NCBI GenBank assembly: GCA_021805725.1
Contig: JAJZEH010000110.1
Coordinates: 124,001-188,000 of the forward strand
Direction of reading: 5' to 3'
DNA length: 64,000 nucleotides
Source: Pseudomonadota bacterium
Lineage (GTDB): Bacteria; Pseudomonadota; Gammaproteobacteria; Burkholderiales; Ferrovaceae
Made by a program: the position numbers and the translations under genes. Below the pieces are notes generated by a model. It saw only the letters and a program-made list of their open reading frames with translations. It searched no databases and was not told the origin of the DNA. Positions 56,146 to 63,294 of this stretch are shown here, piece by piece. Position 1 is the first letter of the stretch. Each line of letters opens with the position of its first letter.

Positions 56146-57432
56146 ATGAGTTCAGTACTGACCTCCCCCACTTACTATCATCAACGCCGACGCGTCGTCC
56201 AGGCGCTCTCGGTGCTTTTGGCGGTGCTGGTGCCGGCCACCGGCCTGTTCCGCATCGACCCCAGTGCCGGCGCACTGGTGGTGCTGGATCGCCAGATCTG
56301 GTTTTCCGATTTTTTCCTCATTGCCGGGCTATGGATCATGTTGTTGAGCGCGCTCGTCATGCTCTATTCCATCGCAGGCACGGTTTTCTGTGGATGGGTC
56401 TGTCCCCAGAACATCCTGGCAGAATGGGCCAATCACATGACCCACAGGCTGTTGGGAAAGCGCGCCGAAGTAAGCCTGGAAGGCGATGCGCCAATCGTTG
56501 CGACAGCCAAGAACAAGGCGTTGAATTGGGTCCTGCTGGGGCTGGCGTTTCTTGGCGCCTCCATGCTGTTCGGGCTCGTCCCCCTGTTTTATTTCTATCC
56601 ACCGACCACCGTCTGGTCCTTCATCACCTGGCGTGCCGACCCCCATCTGGCCGGGTCATTGCACTGGATTTACGCCGTCTTCGTCTTGATCATCTTCATC
56701 GACGTGGCTGTGATCCGGCATTTCTGGTGCCGCTTTGCCTGCGTTTATCGCGTCTGGCAACACAGCTTTCGCACGCGCGAAACGCTGCACGTGAGTTATG
56801 ACGCCAGTCGTTCCGGCGACTGCGAGAAATGCAACTATTGCGTGACCTCCTGCTTCATCGACATCGATCCACGCAAGACGGCCATCTATGACAGTTGCAT
56901 CAACTGTGGCGAATGCATTGATGCATGCAATCGGTTGCATGCCAAGAAAAGGGTACCCGGGCTGTTGCGCTTTGAAGTGGGCGAACGCAAGGAACAAAAG
57001 GAAGCGCGGGTTCATTTTCGCAACAACATGGTGTCGCTCAATTCGCGCGGAAGCTGGATGACGGTGATTGCAGCGCTGGGGGCCAGCATGTTCCTGTGGG
57101 GGATGTGGACCTGGGAGCCCTATCACCTGGCGGCTTATCGCGCCGAGGTCCAGGCCACCCACGATAATCTGGATTATCGGGTGGCGCTGACCAACAAGCG
57201 CTACCAGCCCGGAACGATCCACTTGTCCGTCGAGGGGCTGGCCCCTGGCGATTACCATCTTTCCGAATCCACAGTGGATGTTGCCGCCGCCGGACGCGCC
57301 TCGGCGACCCTCTCGCTCTCGGGCCAGATGCCGCACGGGGTGCACGCTTTTGTGGTGGTGGCCACCTCGCCCGGGGGTTGGCAAAGCCGTTTTCCGATCC
57401 AGCATTTTTCTGAGCAGCACCAGGGGAGATAG
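56146..57432 (+). CDS. ccoG: Cytochrome oxidase accessory protein CcoG (FixG/RdxA)
   Basis: A 428-residue membrane iron-sulfur protein that helps copper handling in cbb3 oxidase assembly. About five helices, the first conserved motif FCGWVCPQN, ferredoxin cysteines CEKCNYCVTSC and CINCGECIDAC, and a C-terminal Ig-like FixG domain. ATG at 56146 is used; an in-frame ATG at 56128 would overlap the previous gene by 11 bases. Its presence supports a copper-containing oxidase in the same region. Confidence 0.93.
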   Translation: MSSVLTSPTYYHQRRRVVQALSVLLAVLVPATGLFRIDPSAGALVVLDRQIWFSDFFLIAGLWIMLLSALVMLYSIAGTVFCGWVCPQNILAEWANHMTHRLLGKRAEVSLEGDAPIVATAKNKALNWVLLGLAFLGASMLFGLVPLFYFYPPTTVWSFITWRADPHLAGSLHWIYAVFVLIIFIDVAVIRHFWCRFACVYRVWQHSFRTRETLHVSYDASRSGDCEKCNYCVTSCFIDIDPRKTAIYDSCINCGECIDACNRLHAKKRVPGLLRFEVGERKEQKEARVHFRNNMVSLNSRGSWMTVIAALGASMFLWGMWTWEPYHLAAYRAEVQATHDNLDYRVALTNKRYQPGTIHLSVEGLAPGDYHLSESTVDVAAAGRASATLSLSGQMPHGVHAFVVVATSPGGWQSRFPIQHFSEQHQGR

Positions 57433-57435
57433 ATC

Positions 57436-57867
57436 ATGTCAGAACAGCAAGAGCCCGCCAAGGCGCTGGGTACGGTGCATTCCGAATGGGGAGCACAGGA
57501 CGCGGACCATTTTGGTTACGGTTCGGACGAGGAGCGCAAGGCCAAGCGCGGTCTGGAAGACTGGGAACTGGTGGAGAAGATTCCGGAATCGCAAAAGCCG
57601 GTACCCTACTGGTTTTTTGCCGTGATCGTGGTCGTCCTGCTGGTGGGCGTGGGGCTTGCCTTTCCCTTCTGGGGGGTGCGCCCGGGTCAGGAGCGCAGCT
57701 GGCTGGACTGGGGGTTTGCGGTGGCCCTGGTTTATATTGCCGGTGCGGGATCCTTCGTGTACTTCATGGTGCGCATGTATGGTTCGGCGGCAGCGGGTCG
57801 ACTGGATTCCGATCCCGAGGCACATCAGTCCCGCTCCCCGGTGGAGCCCCCGCCGGAGCGTTCCTGA
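57436..57867 (+). CDS. Two-helix membrane protein after ccoG
   Basis: A 143-residue unknown: an acidic cytosolic N-terminus (about 57 residues), helices near 59-80 and 92-112, and a charged proline-rich tail. Its N-terminal helix-preceding part EKIPESQKPVPYWFF resembles that of CcoP, whose first helix follows a similar leader, but there is no haem domain. Three bases after ccoG. Confidence 0.68.
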   Translation: MSEQQEPAKALGTVHSEWGAQDADHFGYGSDEERKAKRGLEDWELVEKIPESQKPVPYWFFAVIVVVLLVGVGLAFPFWGVRPGQERSWLDWGFAVALVYIAGAGSFVYFMVRMYGSAAAGRLDSDPEAHQSRSPVEPPPERS

Positions 57868-57869
57868 GC

Positions 57870-58265
57870 ATGAACGGGGTGCGGCGCAGGTTTGCCCTCG
57901 TCCTGCTTGGGATGCTGGCCCTGTTGGGGGGATGTAGTGGTGATCGCGCGCCCGATAGCGTGCCACAGCAGTGGCAGGGGCTGGAGGTCCGCGTGGAAAG
58001 CCGGCCAAGTCCGCCAGCACCCGGCATGAACGAATTTCTGGTGATCATGACCGATCGCCGCGGACAGCCTGGATGGGATTACCTGGTGGAAGTACGCTCG
58101 GCCGACGGGGATCCATGGAAACAGGCCATCCAGGACGGGCGGGAAGGCGTGTTTCGCAGGGCAGCCATGGTGGCGCCAGGCGAGCGTTCCGTGCTGCAAG
58201 TGCGGCTTCGGCGCAACGACCAGGAAACGGTATTGCGTTTTCCTCTTAACCTTGGCGGTCGTTGA
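57870..58265 (+). CDS. Lipoprotein with YtkA/FixH-like domain
   Basis: A 131-residue exported protein with lipobox LLGGC (cysteine at residue 22). The rest is a single beta domain (MNEFLVIMTDRRGQPGWDYLVEVRS) resembling YtkA- and FixH-type domains, which accompany cbb3 assembly genes. The position after ccoG agrees with ccoGH order. Last 20 bases overlap the end of a convergent gene. Domain call is by pattern only. Confidence 0.65.
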   Translation: MNGVRRRFALVLLGMLALLGGCSGDRAPDSVPQQWQGLEVRVESRPSPPAPGMNEFLVIMTDRRGQPGWDYLVEVRSADGDPWKQAIQDGREGVFRRAAMVAPGERSVLQVRLRRNDQETVLRFPLNLGGR

Positions 58266-58770
58266 GGGGTTTTGAAGCGGTGGTCAGCGTCAGGACGACG
58301 TTGGAGAAATACACCATGAAGCCCACCGCCATGCAGGTGCCTGCCACGGCCACGATGGGCCCGTACCAGTGGTGCGCTGCGGTCATGGCCACCCGGTCAT
58401 GCAGCATCAGGTACCCTTCCCACGAGCCAAACACCATCTGGGTCGTGTAAAAGCCATAGACCCCGACGGCCATCCACCAAAACGAGTGCTGTACCAGGCG
58501 CTGCGAATAGACGGCCTTGCCGCTGAGGATGGGCAGCAGGTAATAAGTCACCCCCATGGCCAGCATGACCACGCCTCCCACCAGATTCATGTGGGCATGT
58601 GCCAACGGGTCGATCATGTGACCGGGTCCACCGTATGGGCTGCCAATGGAATCCAGCCAGGCACGAATGGGGGGAAAGACCTGCAGCATGCCGTGCATGG
58701 CCCCAATGAACAGGGACAGTGCGGAAACCAGCAGAAATTTGACCAGGGAGCGGTTGTCAGAGGTGGGCAT
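58246..58770 (-). CDS. Miniature cbb3/NorB-like oxidase subunit I protein (copy 2)
   Basis: A 174-residue protein with four helices and histidines in LAHAHMNLVGG, QHSFWW and AAHHWYG. The AHxHxNLxGG element is shared with the copy at 36007-36525 and with helix X of the CcoN-like protein. It lacks the other copper and haem ligands of a full subunit I. Upstream on the same strand is a 43-residue micro-gene. Possibly a haem-b-binding membrane cytochrome or oxidase regulator; function unknown. Confidence 0.8.
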   Translation of the reverse strand: MPTSDNRSLVKFLLVSALSLFIGAMHGMLQVFPPIRAWLDSIGSPYGGPGHMIDPLAHAHMNLVGGVVMLAMGVTYYLLPILSGKAVYSQRLVQHSFWWMAVGVYGFYTTQMVFGSWEGYLMLHDRVAMTAAHHWYGPIVAVAGTCMAVGFMVYFSNVVLTLTTASKPLNDRQG

Positions 58771-58877
58771 GGGGGGTCAGATCAAATGAGGGGCAGCGTT
58801 TTCATGAAACACAGGACTCCAGACCACCCAACTGCGTGGACCGTTCCACCTTGGCAGGATTTTTCCGGGATGCGCCA

Positions 58878-58903
58878 CCGGGTCGTTTGCACAAACGGCC
58901 CGG
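58878..58903 (-). other. Hairpin downstream of the 43-residue micro-gene
   Basis: Near-perfect stem CCGGGTCGTTTG/CAAACGGCCCGG (one G-U pair) after the micro-gene stop, before the mini subunit-I gene. No U-run follows, so it is more likely a processing or stabilising element than a terminator. Confidence 0.45.
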
Positions 58904-58918
58904 CGGTTTCGGGATAGC

Positions 58919-59050
58919 TTATTGCTTGCTGTTTTTCTCGACGAGGCTCAGCCCCATGCTGCCCAGATTCCAGGAAACCAGAATGCCACCAACGAACAGG
59001 ATGATCGGGATAATCATGTAGCCCTGATCCATAATGTCTTTAACTTCCAT
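58919..59050 (-). CDS. Micro-gene: 43-residue single-helix protein
   Basis: ATG at 59050 with GAGGGGGG 6 bases upstream encodes MEVKDIMDQGYMIIP followed by a helix (about residues 11-30) and a short basic tail. It lies upstream of the mini oxidase-subunit gene on the same strand. No family recognised; similar in kind to the other two micro-genes near ccoN. Confidence 0.68.
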   Translation of the reverse strand: MEVKDIMDQGYMIIPIILFVGGILVSWNLGSMGLSLVEKNSKQ

Positions 59051-59140
59051 TACAACCCCCCTCGATTTGTAGTGTTTTTCAAAGTCACGCCCACCATCCC
59101 CCCCTCAAGTGGGCAAGCCATGGTACCAAAAGCGCAGAGA

Positions 59141-59169
59141 TTGAGCAAACCCCGCTGCTGGGCTACACT
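59141..59169 (+). promoter_or_regulatory. Sigma-70 promoter of the second FGE-like gene
   Basis: -35 TTGAGC (59141-59146), 17-base spacer, -10 TACACT (59164-59169); predicted start near 59176, 37 bases before the ATG. Each hexamer matches 4 of 6 consensus bases. Confidence 0.5.
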
Positions 59170-59212
59170 GGGGCACCCACGAAAATCACATTACAAAAGG
59201 GGAGGAGGGAAC

Positions 59213-59971
59213 ATGCTAAGAGTGTTGGCATTGCTGGCGGGGTTGGGGATTGGAATGGTTTCTGGCGGGGTACACGCGGCCAGTGTGCTGCACGATTGCC
59301 CCGAATGCCCCGATATGGTCGCGCTGCCAGCGGGCAGTTTCATGATGGGCGAGGGAGAAAAGGACAGCCATAAGGTGACCTTTGCAAAAGCTTTTGCCAT
59401 GGCGGCCACACCGGTGACGCAGGGCCAGTGGCAGGCGATCATGGGCAAGAACCCCAGCGAGTTCGTCAATTGTGGCAGCAAATGCCCGGTGGAAAACGTC
59501 AGCTGGGACGATGTGCAGATTTTCATCCTGCGCCTGAATGCCAGGACGGGAAAGCATTACCGGTTACCCACCGAAGCCGAATGGGAATACGCTTGCAAGG
59601 CGGCTGCGCTGGCCACCTATTGCGGGGGCAACGACCTTGACGAAGTGGCCTGGTATGAGGGGAACAGCGGCAACAGCACGCATCCCGTGGCCACCAGGAA
59701 GGCCAACGCCTGGGGTCTGTACGACATGAGCGGCAACGTCTGGGAATGGGTGGAGGACTGCTATCACGACAATCTGCACGGGGCTCCGGCCAATGGTGCG
59801 GCATGGCTGGAAAATCCTTACCCCCAGTTCACGCAAACCTGCCTGTCGCGCGTGGTGCGCGGCGGATCCTGGCAGAATTCAGCAACCGACCTCATCGTTG
59901 TGCGCCGTAGTGCGGACGACCCTTCCGTGCGCGTCCACAGCATCGGCTTTCGACTTGCACGCAGTTTGTGA
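59213..59971 (+). CDS. Periplasmic FGE-sulfatase-like protein lacking catalytic cysteines
   Basis: A 252-residue protein with a cleaved signal peptide (cut near HAA/SV, residue 24) and a complete FGE/SUMF1 fold: MVALPAGSFMMG, TPVTQGQWQAIMGKNPSEF, PVENVSWDDVQIFILRLNA, YRLPTEAEWEYAC, GLYDMSGNVWEWVED, RVVRGGSWQNSATDL and GFRLA. The segment after RGGSW has no cysteine, so formylglycine formation is unlikely. Cysteines elsewhere (CPEC, NCGSKC) may form disulfides. Very strong site GGGGAGGAGGGA. Overlaps the SCO1 gene by 4 bases. Confidence 0.88.
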   Translation: MLRVLALLAGLGIGMVSGGVHAASVLHDCPECPDMVALPAGSFMMGEGEKDSHKVTFAKAFAMAATPVTQGQWQAIMGKNPSEFVNCGSKCPVENVSWDDVQIFILRLNARTGKHYRLPTEAEWEYACKAAALATYCGGNDLDEVAWYEGNSGNSTHPVATRKANAWGLYDMSGNVWEWVEDCYHDNLHGAPANGAAWLENPYPQFTQTCLSRVVRGGSWQNSATDLIVVRRSADDPSVRVHSIGFRLARSL

Positions 59972-60594
59972 AGCGTAACCCCCTCCTGGCACTGACCGCA
60001 GGGGCGGTGCTGCTGTTGTTGGCGGGGGCGTTCTGGATGTCTCACGGCCTCCGGGGGCCAACTCCGGCCCTCGGCCCCACGGTCAACCTGCTCGATGACG
60101 GGCGTCCCCTGCCCGAGTTTCATCTGCCTTCCACCCGGGGAGAGTTTTCCAATGCCACGTTGCAGGGGCATTGGACCTTCGTGCTGTTTGGTTATACGCA
60201 CTGCCCCGACGTCTGCCCCACAAGCCTTGCACTCCTTGCGGAAGTGACGCGCCAGCTGCAGGGAAAAATGGTGCCCCCCCAGGTGGTGTTTGTCTCGGTG
60301 GATGCGCCGCGTGACAGCATCGCACTCCTGAAAAGGTACGTTCCCGCCTTCGATCCGTCCTTCATCGGGGCAACGGGCAGCGATGCGGCGCTCGGGCCGC
60401 TGACCCGCGATCTCGGAGTTTATTTCGTACGCAACGTGGACGAAACGCCGGAGGGGAGCAGCGGCAGTTATAGCGTGGACCACACCAGCTCGTTCTTTTT
60501 GATCGCCCCCGACGGCAGCTTGCGCGCCGTATTTCAGTTACCCCTGGAAGCGCCCCGGATGGCGCACGACACCGCAGCCATCATGGCGCGCTGA
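59968..60594 (+). CDS. SCO1/SenC family copper chaperone
   Basis: A 208-residue membrane-anchored thioredoxin-like protein (anchor helix about 6-24). The copper motif CPDVCP lies near residue 76 and the third ligand histidine in DHTSSFFL near residue 165. SCO proteins deliver or reduce copper for oxidase centres. GTG start overlapping the FGE-like gene stop, which ties that unknown protein to oxidase assembly. Confidence 0.94.
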   Translation: MKRNPLLALTAGAVLLLLAGAFWMSHGLRGPTPALGPTVNLLDDGRPLPEFHLPSTRGEFSNATLQGHWTFVLFGYTHCPDVCPTSLALLAEVTRQLQGKMVPPQVVFVSVDAPRDSIALLKRYVPAFDPSFIGATGSDAALGPLTRDLGVYFVRNVDETPEGSSGSYSVDHTSSFFLIAPDGSLRAVFQLPLEAPRMAHDTAAIMAR

Positions 60595-60600
60595 AGGGCC

Positions 60601-61380
60601 TTACTCCACCCGTGTCCAGCGGCTGTCCTCTAGGTCGATGACTTCGCTGAAGATGTCCCTGTACGAGGCATAGACTGCGGCAATGATGGTGGGAATGCCC
60701 ATCATGAACAGCAGTATGCCCAGCATCGGCACGGCAAACGCCGTGGTGACGAGCGCCATCAGCAGCGCCCCCATGCCCACGGTATAAGCCAGGAAGGGTA
60801 GCGTGTTGATGAGGCAGGCCTTGCCGCTGAGGGATAGGGCCCGTGCCGTGGTCATGTCGCTGAACACCAGAAGCGCCGGGGCAAACCAGCCCAGCATGAG
60901 CAGGACCACCTGGATCAGTGCCAGCGTGATGAACATGGGCGTGAGATCGGAGACCAGCACCTGCAGCTGCTCCAGGTTGCCCGTGCCATCCATGGACAGG
61001 GTCTGCAGCTCAATCATGCGCTGGCCGCCCCAGATCAGCAAAATCGTGGTCAGGATGAGTTCGCCCAGCACGTTGATGCCGCCCAGCGTGATGAGGCGCG
61101 CCGGCTTGTTGCGAAAACCGGCAAAGAGGTGGCCGGCTGTCATGGACTGGCCGTTTTCGATGGCCCTGCAACCCACCATCAGCCCGGCAAACAGGATGGG
61201 CAGCATGAGCGAGAACAGGATGGGGCCGATGGCGATGATCATGCTGCATAGCAGGGTGAAGGCAAACCACAGCGTGATGACCTTCATCCAGCCAAACGGG
61301 CTTTGAAAGACCAGCTGGAAGCCTTCGGAAATCCAGTAAAACCCACGAATGAAGGGAACGCGGCGGGGTGAGGTCATCAT
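60601..61380 (-). CDS. BPSS1780 family membrane protein
   Basis: A 259-residue integral membrane protein with about six helices of the BPSS1780 family, common in betaproteobacteria and of unknown function. Signs are the opening GFYWISEGFQLVFQSPFGWM, then CRAIENGQSMTAGHLFAGFR and the WFAPALLVFSDMTTARALSLS stretch. It overlaps thrB by 4 bases. Confidence 0.88.
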   Translation of the reverse strand: MMTSPRRVPFIRGFYWISEGFQLVFQSPFGWMKVITLWFAFTLLCSMIIAIGPILFSLMLPILFAGLMVGCRAIENGQSMTAGHLFAGFRNKPARLITLGGINVLGELILTTILLIWGGQRMIELQTLSMDGTGNLEQLQVLVSDLTPMFITLALIQVVLLMLGWFAPALLVFSDMTTARALSLSGKACLINTLPFLAYTVGMGALLMALVTTAFAVPMLGILLFMMGIPTIIAAVYASYRDIFSEVIDLEDSRWTRVE

Positions 61381-62318
61381 AGGGGCCAGGGGCTTGGGTT
61401 TTCGATGTGATGATGCAGGATACGCTCAAACCAGGTGGGATCGTGAGGATGGATGATCTCGCCCGGACGGGGCAGGTGCAGATCAAACAAGCGGGACAGC
61501 CAGAAGCGCAGCGCGCCGGCACGCAGCATCACCGGCCAGGCGGCCTGTTCCACGGCGGATACCGTGCGCCGCGCCCGGTAGGCGCCCACGAGGGCTTCAA
61601 CGCGCAGGGGGTCCAGCATGGCCTCTTGCGTCATGCACCAGTCGTTGACCACGATGGCAAGATCGTACAGCCAGGCATCCGTGCCTGCAAAATAGAAGTC
61701 GATGACGCCGCCCACGCGCTCGTCGTCAAACAGCACGTTGTCCCGGAACAAATCGGCGTGGATGGCGCCGCGCGGCAACGCATCGAAACGATGCGCCGTT
61801 TGAAAGGCCAGCTCGCGGGTGAGCAGGTCATTTTGGGCGGCATCCAGAAAGGGCCTGACCTTGGCCGCCGTGGCAAGCCACCATGAGGGGCCGCGGGGAT
61901 TGGGGGCGTTGGCCGGATAGTCTGCCGCAGCCTGGTGCAGGCGCGCCACCTGGTCTCCAAAAATGCGGCAATGGTTTGCGTTGGGGGCCATTTGCGATTG
62001 GCCCGACAGGCGGGTGACGAGGCTTGCCGGCTTTCCACACAACATGCCAAAAAATTGCCCCTGCCGGTTTGGAATCGGGCGCGGGCAGGGTACGCCACGT
62101 TGCGCCAGATGATCCATCAGATTCAGGTAGTAGGGCAGTTCTGCGGGTTGCAGCTTTTCAAACAGGGTCAGGACAAAACGGCCCTGGTCGGTCGTCACAA
62201 AATAATTGGTATTTTCGATGCCGGCAGCGATGGCCGTTTGCTCGTGCAGGGCGCCGACAGAATACTGGGCGAGCCATCGGGACAGGTCTTCGCGGGATAC
62301 GGGGGTAAATACAGCCAT
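61377..62318 (-). CDS. thrB: Homoserine kinase, ThrB2 type
   Basis: A 313-residue kinase of the choline/aminoglycoside-kinase fold that phosphorylates homoserine for threonine synthesis. N-terminal GIENTNYFVTTDQGRFVLTLFE forms the ATP-binding strands; the catalytic loop is HADLFRDNVLFDDE and the metal site GVIDFYFAGTD. This non-GHMP type is usual in betaproteobacteria and pseudomonads. Cotranscribed with the DUF2782 and BPSS1780 genes. Confidence 0.93.
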   Translation of the reverse strand: MAVFTPVSREDLSRWLAQYSVGALHEQTAIAAGIENTNYFVTTDQGRFVLTLFEKLQPAELPYYLNLMDHLAQRGVPCPRPIPNRQGQFFGMLCGKPASLVTRLSGQSQMAPNANHCRIFGDQVARLHQAAADYPANAPNPRGPSWWLATAAKVRPFLDAAQNDLLTRELAFQTAHRFDALPRGAIHADLFRDNVLFDDERVGGVIDFYFAGTDAWLYDLAIVVNDWCMTQEAMLDPLRVEALVGAYRARRTVSAVEQAAWPVMLRAGALRFWLSRLFDLHLPRPGEIIHPHDPTWFERILHHHIENPSPWPL

Positions 62319-62329
62319 GGATCGGGGAC

Positions 62330-62674
62330 TTAAAACTCCATGATGACCCAGTGGGGCACCTGCAAGCCGGTATCAAGACCGTCGTAGCGGCGCCAGATGT
62401 TGGCGCCCTGATCGTCGATCAGGTAGTAGGGCGGGCCGACTTTCGGAATCACCTTGATCTTGTAGAGGCGTCCGTTGATGCGGTACTCCTCGAAAGTGGT
62501 GCTGTCATGCTCGACGATGGTCACTTCCGGCTCGGCCGTGGGCGCGTCGGCACCCACCTGGGGTGGCGGCGGCGCATCGTCAGGCAGGGGTTCAAGATTG
62601 TCGGGACGGGCGGCCAGGACCAGAAGCGGCAAGGCGGCCAGCATCAAAACCAGGGGGCGCATGTAGAATCTCAT
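62330..62674 (-). CDS. DUF2782 domain protein
   Basis: A 114-residue exported protein with signal peptide (cut near VLA/AR, residue 22), a proline-rich linker and a DUF2782 domain (TTFEEYRINGRLYKIKVIPKVGPPYYLIDDQG). Family members are found next to thrB and polA in betaproteobacteria, as here. Function unknown. Confidence 0.88.
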   Translation of the reverse strand: MRFYMRPLVLMLAALPLLVLAARPDNLEPLPDDAPPPPQVGADAPTAEPEVTIVEHDSTTFEEYRINGRLYKIKVIPKVGPPYYLIDDQGANIWRRYDGLDTGLQVPHWVIMEF

Positions 62675-62718
62675 GTCCTGATTCTAACAGTCTGGCCCCT
62701 ATTCGGTACACTAGAACC

Positions 62719-63294
62719 ATGCAACCAACCCATGATGATCCTCGTGCCTTGCGTGCCTTCCTGCGCCGTGGCGGATTGATTGCCTATGCCACCCAGGCCG
62801 TGTTCGGGCTGGGCTGCGATCCCCGGAGCCCGCGCGGCCTGCGGCGCCTCCTGGCATTGAAGCGCCGACCGGCACATAAGGGACTGATCGTGATTGCCGA
62901 CCGCCAGGAGCGCCTGGCGCGATTCCACCAGCCCCTGACGCCCTCGCAACAGCTGCGCGCCCAGAGTCGCTGGCCCGGCGCCCATACCTGGCTGATGCCG
63001 GCCGCGGCGCGCGTTCCGGTGGCGCTGCGGGGGCGGCACCGGCGGGCCGGGCAGGTGCCGCGCATTGCCTTGCGGGTGGATGCGCATCCCGACGCCGTGG
63101 CGCTGTGCCGCCGCCTTAAAATGGCCCTGGTCTCCACCAGTGCCAACCGGGCGGGACAACGGCCGCTGAAGAGCGCGCGTGCCTGCCAGCGCCAGTTTGG
63201 AGGTCGGGTGAGGGTGTTGCCAGGCAGGGTGAAGGCGCATTGCCGGCCTTCCACCGTTGCAGATCTGCTGAGTGATCAGGTGCTCAGGTCTTGA
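62719..63294 (+). CDS. Sua5/YciO/YrdC family protein (TsaC-like)
   Basis: A 191-residue YrdC-fold protein related to L-threonylcarbamoyladenylate synthase, which starts t6A tRNA modification. KRRPAHKGLIVIA and ALVSTSANRAG agree with TsaC. The usual AYPTEAVFGLGCDP is AYATQAVFGLGCDP here, so a conserved proline and glutamate are replaced. The protein is arginine-rich toward the C-terminus. ATG at 62719; the longer frame crosses the DUF2782 gene. Overlaps the convergent purD end by 11 bases. Confidence 0.85.
   Translation: MQPTHDDPRALRAFLRRGGLIAYATQAVFGLGCDPRSPRGLRRLLALKRRPAHKGLIVIADRQERLARFHQPLTPSQQLRAQSRWPGAHTWLMPAAARVPVALRGRHRRAGQVPRIALRVDAHPDAVALCRRLKMALVSTSANRAGQRPLKSARACQRQFGGRVRVLPGRVKAHCRPSTVADLLSDQVLRS

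Noticed and set aside
56396..56407. GGGTCTGTCCCC, resembling the palindrome core, in ccoG
   Set aside because: It encodes the conserved VCPQN motif of CcoG and has no inverted partner nearby, so it is chance similarity.
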